Assembly (NCBI RefSeq): GCF_007097395.1
Contig: NZ_VKDC01000007.1
Span: 326,810 to 365,039 of the forward strand
DNA length: 38,230 nt
Origin: Fulvivirga sp. M361
GTDB lineage: Bacteria; Bacteroidota; Bacteroidia; Cytophagales; Cyclobacteriaceae
Direction of reading: 5' to 3'
Both the position numbers and the translations under genes were made by a program. The notes under the pieces are model-generated. The model had not been told where the DNA came from, ran no database searches, and worked only from the letters and a program-made list of their open reading frames with translations. Below, one piece after another: positions 23,036 through 32,185 of the stretch. Numbering within the stretch: position 1 is the first letter of the stretch; the number at the start of each line of letters is the position of its first letter.

Positions 23036-26000
23036 ATGTTTAGAAAACGAAAACTAACACGGATCGTTGCTTTGTTTTTTGTTATGGAAATTGGGATGGA
23101 TATGACCTTTCCTTATATGGTGCAAGCTCTGACTTCAGGTCCTACGGCTCCAGAGGCTAGTAGCTTCGAGCCGGTCGACACTACCGATATGGTCAGTTTA
23201 ATAACCGGAGATTTTACCTATAATCTGCCTTTGTTGGAGGTGCCTGGCCCCTCTGGAGGATACCCTTTGTCTTTATCATATCATGCCGGCATTCAACCAA
23301 TGGAAGAAGCCTCCTGGGTAGGACTAGGTTGGTCCTTAAACCCGGGTTCTATCACCAGAATCGTTAATGGGTATGCCGATGACCATGAAGGAGTAAGTAA
23401 TGCACAAAGGACCTTTTGGGAAGGTGGCTCTACCAAAACCACTTCGGTTGGTGTCTCAGTGGGAATTGCCAATACGGCGACGGTAAGTGCAGGCTTAAGC
23501 TTTTCCCAAGATACCTATCGTGGCTTTGGTATTGGAGGATATGTTGGAGCGGGCGTAGGGATAGGTTTGGGAAAGGACAGTCCCTTAGGAATTGGAGGTT
23601 CTGCTAATTTAAGTTTCATGGATTACGACGGTGACAGTGAGAAAGGAAAAGTTAGCGCAGGGGTGTCCGTTGGGATTTCTATTAGCCAGGCACTTGCACA
23701 AGATATTGGTGCAGGTGGTTTTGTAGGACTAAACTACAACACTCAAAGTGGTTTTGGAGGAGGTGTTAGTGCAGGAATAATCGCACAGAATGCTGAAACA
23801 AATCAGAGCGTTTCATTAATGGGAGCCAGTATTTCAACAGGTGGAGACGGTACTTCAGGTAGTGTGGGAATAGGTGGAGGTACAGCCTCAGTTAACAACG
23901 CTAAATCTAATAATGTCAGTACGCACTCAAGTGGTTTTTCTGTTGATATTCCCACACCCATACCCGCGGTGAATCTACGTCTCAGCAGGCATTATACTCG
24001 GTATTGGATTGATCAATTAGAAACAGTGAGTATTTACGGAGGGTTGTATGCACCTGATTTTAATAGCGATAAGCCTGTGGCAGATTTTAAAAATGCAGCT
24101 TATGACAGTTATGACCTGGCTGACCTAAGGCTGCCTAACAGCAAATTCAAAACTAGTGCAAAAATATTTGGCGGAACATTTCCGGACTACGATATATATT
24201 CGGTCAATGCCCAGGGAATAAGTGGTAATATAAGGCCTTATCATATACAAAAAGCTGTTTATCGACAAAACCTTGAGTATGAAACAGGCGACGTTGGTGG
24301 TGAGTACTACAATTATTCCATGCCCGGAAGAAACTGGCCTGTGCTTTTTCGCTTTGTAGGCGATTTTTCTAACAGCTATAGTGCTGTTTCAGACAATATG
24401 ACCTACAACAGTACAAATAAAGAACTTACATATAATTTTGAAGACATAGAATATACAGAAAAAGTAAAAGGGGCAAAACACATTGCCTACTTTACCAATG
24501 AAAAGATCAAGGAGAATTCAATATCAGCCAGCGGTTTTATAGATGGTAATTCTGTGGGCTTTGAGCGGAAAACCAATAGTCAGATCGGTGGTTTTCAAAT
24601 TACGAATGAATCGGGAGTTACTTATCATTTTTCATTGCCAGCCTATAGTAAAAATGAATGGACTTATTCTGAAAATACAGATGATAAACAAAAGAAATCA
24701 TTCAACAGCCTCGAAAAAGCGGACGAATATGCATATACGTGGTATTTGACCGGCATTACAGGGCCGGACTTTGTAGATAGAGGGACCATTGGGAAATTAG
24801 ATGACCAAGACTGGGGATATTGGATAAGCTTTGAATATGGGTTATGGACAGATATGTATGGATGGAGAAACCCGGGCACAGGTTTCCATAAAGATCTTGA
24901 TACCCGGTTTAGAGGGTTTTCTAAAGGGGATAAAGAGCTGTATTATTTGAATTACATCCGTAGCAAAACGCACACAGCTATTTTCTCTAAAGAAATACGA
25001 AATGACTCAAAGGGAGTAGTTCATGATTTTGATGATAACGCCGTTCGTACTACCACAGCTAACGCCGTAGAAAGTGTTGACGCCGGAGGCTTTGAATCCG
25101 TTGAAAAAAGTATGAGCTGTGAAAGCTCCCAGGTTATTGCTACCATACATCCAAGAAGTACTCTTAAGTTGAATAAAATCTATTTAGTGGCTAATAAGGA
25201 TTTTTCGCCGGCTCAAAGAGAGGCATTGTTAGCTTCTGATGATACCTATCAACATGCTATTGACGGTACCGGTTGTTATTTCCACTATGGTAACCATGTA
25301 GTAGATGTTCATGATGTGAAACAAAACTTTGAAACAACTGCAGTAATAAGGTCAATTGGTTTCAATACCAATTATTCATTGACCACCGGTATGCCCAACA
25401 GTTTTGTATCGCCAATTGATGTTAAAAATAATACGGAATTACAAGCCTCATCTCAGCGAACCGGTAGATTGACTTTAAAATCAGTCTCATTTAATGGAAA
25501 GGGTGAAGTGAACCTTGTCCCTCCTTTGAATTTTAGGTATGGTAAAAATCCAGTCTATCAAGAAGGTGATTGGTCTGACATCTGGGGGTTTTATAAGTCC
25601 GATATGAATATTGCTCTTCGTGAAAAAAATGAAAATGAAGGAAGGGCGGTGACCGAAAACTCAGCCCAAAGTGTTGATGCATGGTCCTTAACCAATATTA
25701 CAACCAGCCTGGGGGCTTCTATCAATATCGACTATGAATCGGATGACTTTCGCTTACCTGATGAATTTAAAAGCTTTGATTTTAATATCGTAGGGGCAGA
25801 GGCACTTAATGAAGATAAGGTGAAGATTACGTTTGACAATGAGTTAGACCCATCAGAATACTTTAAGGTTGGGGAAGAAATTGAAAGCATATTTCTTCAT
25901 CGAAATCATCATTCAAACTATAGATGGCGTTGCGATACCGAGCCAGGCGATCCAAATAATGAGGAGGGTGAAATCTTATGTAGCTATGAGCAGGGGTATG

Positions 26001-28951
26001 ATAAGGTTCTGAATGAGTGGTCTACGGATGACGTGAGAAAATTCAACAGTGTGATTGAGAGCGCCACAGCAGAATATATAATTGTCAATGATCGCCAGTT
26101 GTCTTTCACCGTAGATGGTTTTGATACAAGCGGTGCAATAAGCAGAGAACATCATCGAAATATTTTGATCGCTGATTTAAGGGCCGGTGTGATTTCCAGA
26201 GCCGGGCAAAATACTGATGTATTAGGTGGTGGATTACGTGTTAAAAAAATTAATGTAAAGACTTTAACAGATGAGAGAAGTACATTATATGATTATACTG
26301 TAACTGGTTACAGTTCCGGAGTTACTTCCTATGAACCTACCAAGGTTGAGAAGGTCCTGTTGAATTCAGAAGCAGTAGCGATTGATGGTGTGAACAGCAT
26401 CGATAATGACGGCAACCCGGTGGAGACAAACTTTGACCACGGAGCGTTAGAATTTATAAAACAGGTTTACACGGACCGGGTATCACGAATTTTAGCCATT
26501 TCTCGAGATATACCAGGTCCCGGGGTATATTATAGCCAGGTGAAAGTAAGTGAAGAGGTGAAAAAATCTCCATCTCAAACATTTTCAAGACTTCCGGCCT
26601 ATTCTGTGTACAAGTTTGAGGTATTTCACCCTGGGATGATAGGGACTATGAAAGAAACTGACCCAAAGATTTATCATGAAACAGGTACCTTTTATAATAA
26701 CCTGAGTTATCAAAAGGTAGCAACCCAAAAAGTAAACCTTGAAGATTACACCTCCAGGATAGGAAACTTAAAAAGTATATGCCTCTATGATGGTAACGGA
26801 AAATTATTGAATGAAACTATAAACCATTATTTGCACGATGACATCATTCGTAATGACAATAATGTTCCGCCAACCTTTAACGAGAATGTTGATCAGTATG
26901 AAACGCTGGTAAAAAACAAATTTGATGGTATTGGTATACAAAGTGAAACGTACATTAATGCCCGCTATGTTCGCCAGGGTCAAGATGGACTACTGGATAA
27001 CTTGAATGAAAATGAGCATTACCTTGCCGGCATTGTCTCTGAACGTAAGCATTACCCTAATATCCAAATCGGTCAGACAAGTAAAAATTACAAGACGGGT
27101 ATCATCACGTCGTCAAAAACATTGGCATTTGACAAATATTCAGGTAGTCCTGTAAAAACACTATCAAAGGATGGTTATGGGAATTATTATGTTTCCGAAA
27201 CCACCCCTGCTTATCATAAATACCCTGGCATGGGATTAGTTATGGACGGAGGGGTCAACATGCTTATCCAGGAGGCCGAAACAAAGACGTACAAGGTGGA
27301 GGCCCCCGAGAATCTTACTCCAAAGGGACTTGTTTCTGCCTCTGTTCAAACGTGGAATGATCAAATGCCCTTGATTAACTATGGTAAAAGGAGTGATCCC
27401 ATGACGATTAGGTATGTTGGGAATTCTACCCGCAGTAAAATTTTTGATGTCGTAACACCTAATGTCCTATTTAATGTAGGCGATCAATTAAAGTTTGAGA
27501 CGGATTTTGTAGGGATACATTTTCAGGGAAGTGTAGTAAAAGACCTGGGCAACCGGAGGTATGAAATAGTTGTGCCTACAGTTAAAGTATCCGGCTTTTA
27601 CCCTAAGACTATTGATTTTCCGAATCATCCCGATCAGGTTGTCTGGTTCAAGTCATCACCCTATAAACATCGTTCTTATACTTTTATTGGAAATGACAAC
27701 CTTCAGAAAGATGGGCTCTATGACTACGATACTTACAACTTGAATCTTTTTAATACCTGGCATCACGATCTGGAACCAACTACTTCTTTTTGGCAGAAAA
27801 ATAGTGAGATTACCCTTTATGACGCTCAGTCACATGCCTTAGAAGCCAGCGATGTGAATGGCAATCAGGCCTCTACCCGGTTTGATAGCCGTCAAGAACA
27901 TGTGGTCGCTACGGTAGCCAATGCCGGTTACGAGGAATTTATGTACTCGGGAGCGGAAGATCTAGCACTGGATGATTTTATTGGAATGGCAAATGAAACG
28001 GGGAAGGTTTCAACAGATAAGGCTCATACCGGGATAAAAAGTGTTAAAACAACCGGTAACACCTCTAATGGCTTCAAATATAACCTGACTACAAAGAAAA
28101 GCAGACGCTTGGCGTTGAGTGTTTGGTCCGATAACCGGAATGCTGCCTTAAGTTACCGGATAGGTGAAGGTACGGTAGTACCATTGAATGTTGATCTGCC
28201 CATTCAGCAGTCAGGCGACTGGTACATGTTGAAAGCTACCTTGCCGGCCGTACCGGCAAACAGCAGTATTGAGGTCGCGTGCGCTGCGAATGGGCAAGTG
28301 ACTTATTTCGATGATTTTCGGGCGCATCCGGTAGATGCGACGATGACCAGCTATGTATATAATGAATGGGGTGAGCTGTCTTATATTCTTGATGCGAATA
28401 ATATATACACTAAGTATGAATATGACGCTATGGGCCGATTAATAAAAACGTATCGGGAGAGCTTTGATTACGCAGAGACACTAACCTCTCATATTGTATA
28501 TAAATACAACCCTCCTAAAGCAAATTTAATTGCCCAGCTAGCTTTATTACAGACGTCATACCGGGAAGGTATACAGGGAATGTTAAATGTGAACGCTAAT
28601 TATACACACCCTGATTTACAATATGAAGTATATATAGATAATAGTAGAGTGCTAACTTCTGATACTCCTTACATCTCATGGACCCCTTTGTCAAGAGGCT
28701 CTAAAATCGTTTATGGCGTCGTAAGAGATACACAAACTGGCATATTTGTCCGAACTGAAGAGAAAACGATCAATGTGCATGGTCCATGTCCGCCATACGG
28801 CACTTACTTATATGATCATTGCCGGTATACTGATACCAGTTTCTGTACATTTTATATCGTAGGGGTCTATGCTGATGGCAATTGTGGTACGTACGACGGG
28901 GTGGCTACCGGAGATGTAACCACATGTCCGGTTTCTATCGATTGTGAATAA
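23036..28951 (+). CDS. Giant exported RHS-associated protein 1 (SpvB-like start, Gly-rich insert, Cys-rich end)
   Basis: 1971 residues. An N-terminal hydrophobic segment (~9-30) probably directs export. Residues ~51-115 hold the motif set that opens many Bacteroidota RHS/YD proteins: DMVSLITGDFTYNLPLLEVP, GPSGGYPLSLSYHAGI, ASWVGLGWSLNPGSITRIV, similar to the SpvB/TcdB start. A Gly/Ser-rich strand region follows (~134-290), then YTRYWIDQLETV and a long YD-type body. Near the end are a jelly-roll-like segment (~1690-1765, ending VTYFDDFRAHP), one clear YD repeat at ~1770-1810 (YEYDAMGRLIKTY) and a C-terminal tail with six Cys after residue ~1900. I see no toxin domain and no clear type IX sorting domain. 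It lies 39 bases upstream of the second RHS gene. Confident as an RHS-type secreted protein; role unknown. Confidence 0.93.
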   Translation: MFRKRKLTRIVALFFVMEIGMDMTFPYMVQALTSGPTAPEASSFEPVDTTDMVSLITGDFTYNLPLLEVPGPSGGYPLSLSYHAGIQPMEEASWVGLGWSLNPGSITRIVNGYADDHEGVSNAQRTFWEGGSTKTTSVGVSVGIANTATVSAGLSFSQDTYRGFGIGGYVGAGVGIGLGKDSPLGIGGSANLSFMDYDGDSEKGKVSAGVSVGISISQALAQDIGAGGFVGLNYNTQSGFGGGVSAGIIAQNAETNQSVSLMGASISTGGDGTSGSVGIGGGTASVNNAKSNNVSTHSSGFSVDIPTPIPAVNLRLSRHYTRYWIDQLETVSIYGGLYAPDFNSDKPVADFKNAAYDSYDLADLRLPNSKFKTSAKIFGGTFPDYDIYSVNAQGISGNIRPYHIQKAVYRQNLEYETGDVGGEYYNYSMPGRNWPVLFRFVGDFSNSYSAVSDNMTYNSTNKELTYNFEDIEYTEKVKGAKHIAYFTNEKIKENSISASGFIDGNSVGFERKTNSQIGGFQITNESGVTYHFSLPAYSKNEWTYSENTDDKQKKSFNSLEKADEYAYTWYLTGITGPDFVDRGTIGKLDDQDWGYWISFEYGLWTDMYGWRNPGTGFHKDLDTRFRGFSKGDKELYYLNYIRSKTHTAIFSKEIRNDSKGVVHDFDDNAVRTTTANAVESVDAGGFESVEKSMSCESSQVIATIHPRSTLKLNKIYLVANKDFSPAQREALLASDDTYQHAIDGTGCYFHYGNHVVDVHDVKQNFETTAVIRSIGFNTNYSLTTGMPNSFVSPIDVKNNTELQASSQRTGRLTLKSVSFNGKGEVNLVPPLNFRYGKNPVYQEGDWSDIWGFYKSDMNIALREKNENEGRAVTENSAQSVDAWSLTNITTSLGASINIDYESDDFRLPDEFKSFDFNIVGAEALNEDKVKITFDNELDPSEYFKVGEEIESIFLHRNHHSNYRWRCDTEPGDPNNEEGEILCSYEQGYDKVLNEWSTDDVRKFNSVIESATAEYIIVNDRQLSFTVDGFDTSGAISREHHRNILIADLRAGVISRAGQNTDVLGGGLRVKKINVKTLTDERSTLYDYTVTGYSSGVTSYEPTKVEKVLLNSEAVAIDGVNSIDNDGNPVETNFDHGALEFIKQVYTDRVSRILAISRDIPGPGVYYSQVKVSEEVKKSPSQTFSRLPAYSVYKFEVFHPGMIGTMKETDPKIYHETGTFYNNLSYQKVATQKVNLEDYTSRIGNLKSICLYDGNGKLLNETINHYLHDDIIRNDNNVPPTFNENVDQYETLVKNKFDGIGIQSETYINARYVRQGQDGLLDNLNENEHYLAGIVSERKHYPNIQIGQTSKNYKTGIITSSKTLAFDKYSGSPVKTLSKDGYGNYYVSETTPAYHKYPGMGLVMDGGVNMLIQEAETKTYKVEAPENLTPKGLVSASVQTWNDQMPLINYGKRSDPMTIRYVGNSTRSKIFDVVTPNVLFNVGDQLKFETDFVGIHFQGSVVKDLGNRRYEIVVPTVKVSGFYPKTIDFPNHPDQVVWFKSSPYKHRSYTFIGNDNLQKDGLYDYDTYNLNLFNTWHHDLEPTTSFWQKNSEITLYDAQSHALEASDVNGNQASTRFDSRQEHVVATVANAGYEEFMYSGAEDLALDDFIGMANETGKVSTDKAHTGIKSVKTTGNTSNGFKYNLTTKKSRRLALSVWSDNRNAALSYRIGEGTVVPLNVDLPIQQSGDWYMLKATLPAVPANSSIEVACAANGQVTYFDDFRAHPVDATMTSYVYNEWGELSYILDANNIYTKYEYDAMGRLIKTYRESFDYAETLTSHIVYKYNPPKANLIAQLALLQTSYREGIQGMLNVNANYTHPDLQYEVYIDNSRVLTSDTPYISWTPLSRGSKIVYGVVRDTQTGIFVRTEEKTINVHGPCPPYGTYLYDHCRYTDTSFCTFYIVGVYADGNCGTYDGVATGDVTTCPVSIDCE

Positions 28952-28990
28952 GTTGTCAAAGTGAATTTTGATTAAAGAAAGTGTAAAAAA

Positions 28991-31900
28991 ATGAAAGTTT
29001 TCGTATTAATATTATCCTGTAGTCTCTGCCTGATCTATACGTTATCGGCACAGACCAATCAAATAGAAGGGGTGTTTACTGCATGCGAAAGTGACCGGCT
29101 TTCACAAACTTACAGTTCAAAGAACATTTACTACAAATATTTATGGACAGTGAGTGGCGGTGTGATCACGTCCGACGATGATGAGCAGAGCGTTACGGTT
29201 GACTGGAGTATAACAGGTACGCGTAGAATAACTTTGACCACCTGGGGCCCGGCTGGCCTTGAAGGATGTTTTCTAGAGGTAGGTCAAGTGCCGGATGATC
29301 CAAATGCTCCCTGTGGGCCTGCTAATGCCCCGATTGATGAGTATGTCAGTATTGAAAGTGTGGGAACATTGTTATTGAGTAATTATAGCGACACGAACAT
29401 CTGTTCAGGTAATAACGTTGGTTCTTCGCAAGCAATTATCACCTCACCAGCGGTTTTTTTGAGATGGGAAAAAAGACTGGGTAATGGTACATATAGTACG
29501 GTCACTAGTAGTTTTGTGCTCAATTACACAAATTTAACAGAGAACACGACTTATCGGGCAGTAGCTAAAAGGAACAATAGTACTTCGGTGAATTGCGGTT
29601 TGCTATATCAATCATTTAGTACCACTATTCACGTACCTGCTTCAGCAGGTGTGGTACAAGGTGATCGGCAGGTTTATTCACATCTGCCCGCTTCGGGAGA
29701 AATCAAAATGGGAAATGGTGGCATCAATTACCAGGTGGATCACTGGGAAAAGAAAATTGGTGATGAGAATTGGGTAAATATTAATAATCAAGACAATGCC
29801 ACTTATGCCTATGATGAAACTTTTATTAAACCTACTCAGTTTCGCGTGGTAATGAAAGATGAATGCGGGCCGCAAGGGACCATGTCAAATAGTGTTGTCA
29901 TTACAACTCTCGGACAAGATCCAAATTTTATCATGACGACCTCATTAGATAATAATGGCAAATATGCTGAATCAATAAATTATTTCGATTATGCCGGACA
30001 ACCATTACAATCACAGACAAAAGTGTTTTCTGGCGCTAAAGATAATGCTACGATACAAGTATTGAGTTCTACTACACTTAAGGATAGGTATGATCGTACG
30101 GTGATTTCCACACTACCGGCCCCTCTAAACCAATCAGATTTTGCCTACAAAGAAGATTTTGTTACCGGACCATCGGGCGTGGTGTATAATTATGACAATT
30201 TTGACAATTTTGACGATAAAGAATTACCTGATCCTATTAACACCGGTGAACCCGGTACCTTGGGCTGGTATTATAGTAATAATAATACACTTGAGGACCA
30301 TGTTCCAGCCACTGCCTATCCATATTCACGTGTTGAATTTTACGAAGATGGCACAGGTGAGATCAAACGATCAGCTGGGCCAGGAGAGGAGCTCAGGATG
30401 GGGTCAGGTCATGAAGTCTACACGCGAACTTTCGAAGTATCCAGGGAATTAGATCAGTATGTTCAATTCAGAAACAAGCTTTTCGGATTGACTAGTGGCC
30501 CAAACACGCTTGCTCATGAAGCCGTACAATCTGTGGTCATTGACGAGAATGGAAATATGGCCGTTTCTTTTGCAGATCGTGGAGAGAATGTATTGATGAC
30601 TGCGAGGTCGGGTGATTGGCTGTTATTTGGTCCGAATACCGGCCCTGAATTCAGCATTGAAGAAGGAGTAGGGTCCTTTTACCTAATAGAGCCTGCTACG
30701 GTGGATTTAGGTACAGGCGCTGAACTTAGAAATGTAAAAGAAGAAAGCCTGGTACCTTATTCCGCAGGTACTACATCCTTATTAGGTTCAGGGCTGTATG
30801 AGGTAACGGCCCCGTCCACGCTTACGGTGACGCCTTCAAGTCTGCAATATGGTTTTGGGGATATCAGCTGGAATTTTTACAATGATGCAGGAAGGTTGAT
30901 GGTGAGCATAGCGCCTAATGGAGTGAAAGAAATCTTAACTATGGGTATTGATAACATATCTGATATAGAAGATCTACCCTTTGCAACTTACTATACCTAT
31001 AACCACCAGGGCTGGTTGCTGTCAACGCGGGAAACAGATGCGGGAAAGACCAGTTATGCTTATAGAAGAGACGGAAGTATACGCTATTCACAGAATGCTA
31101 AACAAAATAATACAGGAGATTTTTCCTATACAGATTATGACCAACTAGGTCGTCCGCTTGAATCCGGTGAAGTTACCTTTACCCATCAAGGTTCCGGACC
31201 ATATGATTTTTCATCTCTTGACCCTAATGCTGAAGAGTATTTTAAAACAGAGGCGCTTGTAGCTTATTTGAGTAGTTTGTCCGGTTATTCGGCTGCCAAA
31301 AAAGATTGGATCTATACCCATTACGACATTCCTGCTACGAATTTACCCTCTATGCCCGGACAGTCACTCATTCAGGAATTTGTGATGGGAGCCGTTAGCT
31401 GGACGGAGAATGAACACATTACCACCTGGTACAGCTATGACGAACAGGGAAGGGTCACCTGGATGGTGCAGGAGCCCAAAAGGCTGGATGCACAAGGTAG
31501 TAACGTATTGAACTACGTATTCCTTTTATCATATGAATATGACTTTTTAGGCAATGTGTTGGGGGTAGGTTTCAAGAGCTATACGAGTGGTATAATGCAG
31601 GATGAGTTCTACCACTATTACCGATACGATCAGGACAAACGGCTTTCCCAGGTATTCACTGGTTTGGAAGGCGGTCTGGCCCGGGCCTCCCTGCCGGGCA
31701 ATCATGAGGTAACATTACAAGCCAGTTATAGCTATTACCTTCACGGCCCTTTAAAAAGGATAGCGTTAGGTGGAGACTTACAGGGGATCGATTTTGTATA
31801 TAACATCAACGGCTGGCTGAAACAGATCAACCACCCTGATCCCGCTCATGATCCGGGAGGAGACGGACAGAACGAATTTAGTGAAGATGCTTTTGGCATG

Positions 31901-32185
31901 ATCCTCAACTACTATGAAAAGAATATGAATAGTCTTTTCGAAGTATCGGCTACCACTAACAGGCCCAACCCAGCGGAATTCCATGGATTAAAAGAAGGTG
32001 AATTGAGCCCTGTGAGGCTTGCTTCTCTTTTTGATGTGATCAGGCCACATCAACCGCAAATGGTCAATATTCTCAAACAATACAGCGCTGAAAGCCCTAT
32101 GTATCTCGAACAACTTAAAAGAATAAAGCCTCCGGATGTGACCAAGGCAAAGGGATATGAACAGAAAGGAGGGGTGGATCGATGA
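28991..32185 (+). CDS. Giant exported RHS protein 2 (Ig-like repeats plus first half of YD shell)
   Basis: 1064 residues with a signal peptide (MKVFVLILSCSLCLIYTLSAQ). Residues ~25-310 are PKD/Ig-like strand domains (KYLWTVSGGVITSD, YQVDHWEKKIGDENW, TQFRVVMKDECG). From ~315 the DUF6443-type RHS start appears (ESINYFDYAGQPLQSQTKVF, YPYSRVEFYEDGTGEIKRSA, GPGEELRMGSGHE). YD repeats follow (YTYNHQGWLLSTRETDAGKT, YSYDEQGRVTWMVQEP), then YYLHGPLKRIALGGDLQGID, YNINGWLKQINHP (~937) and FGMILNYYEKNM (~968). In single-chain homologs this last motif is followed by the second half of the shell. Here the protein instead ends with an unrelated ~90-residue tail (LFDVIRPHQPQMVNILKQYS). Its stop overlaps the next start as ATGA. 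Confidence 0.93.
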   Translation: MKVFVLILSCSLCLIYTLSAQTNQIEGVFTACESDRLSQTYSSKNIYYKYLWTVSGGVITSDDDEQSVTVDWSITGTRRITLTTWGPAGLEGCFLEVGQVPDDPNAPCGPANAPIDEYVSIESVGTLLLSNYSDTNICSGNNVGSSQAIITSPAVFLRWEKRLGNGTYSTVTSSFVLNYTNLTENTTYRAVAKRNNSTSVNCGLLYQSFSTTIHVPASAGVVQGDRQVYSHLPASGEIKMGNGGINYQVDHWEKKIGDENWVNINNQDNATYAYDETFIKPTQFRVVMKDECGPQGTMSNSVVITTLGQDPNFIMTTSLDNNGKYAESINYFDYAGQPLQSQTKVFSGAKDNATIQVLSSTTLKDRYDRTVISTLPAPLNQSDFAYKEDFVTGPSGVVYNYDNFDNFDDKELPDPINTGEPGTLGWYYSNNNTLEDHVPATAYPYSRVEFYEDGTGEIKRSAGPGEELRMGSGHEVYTRTFEVSRELDQYVQFRNKLFGLTSGPNTLAHEAVQSVVIDENGNMAVSFADRGENVLMTARSGDWLLFGPNTGPEFSIEEGVGSFYLIEPATVDLGTGAELRNVKEESLVPYSAGTTSLLGSGLYEVTAPSTLTVTPSSLQYGFGDISWNFYNDAGRLMVSIAPNGVKEILTMGIDNISDIEDLPFATYYTYNHQGWLLSTRETDAGKTSYAYRRDGSIRYSQNAKQNNTGDFSYTDYDQLGRPLESGEVTFTHQGSGPYDFSSLDPNAEEYFKTEALVAYLSSLSGYSAAKKDWIYTHYDIPATNLPSMPGQSLIQEFVMGAVSWTENEHITTWYSYDEQGRVTWMVQEPKRLDAQGSNVLNYVFLLSYEYDFLGNVLGVGFKSYTSGIMQDEFYHYYRYDQDKRLSQVFTGLEGGLARASLPGNHEVTLQASYSYYLHGPLKRIALGGDLQGIDFVYNINGWLKQINHPDPAHDPGGDGQNEFSEDAFGMILNYYEKNMNSLFEVSATTNRPNPAEFHGLKEGELSPVRLASLFDVIRPHQPQMVNILKQYSAESPMYLEQLKRIKPPDVTKAKGYEQKGGVDR

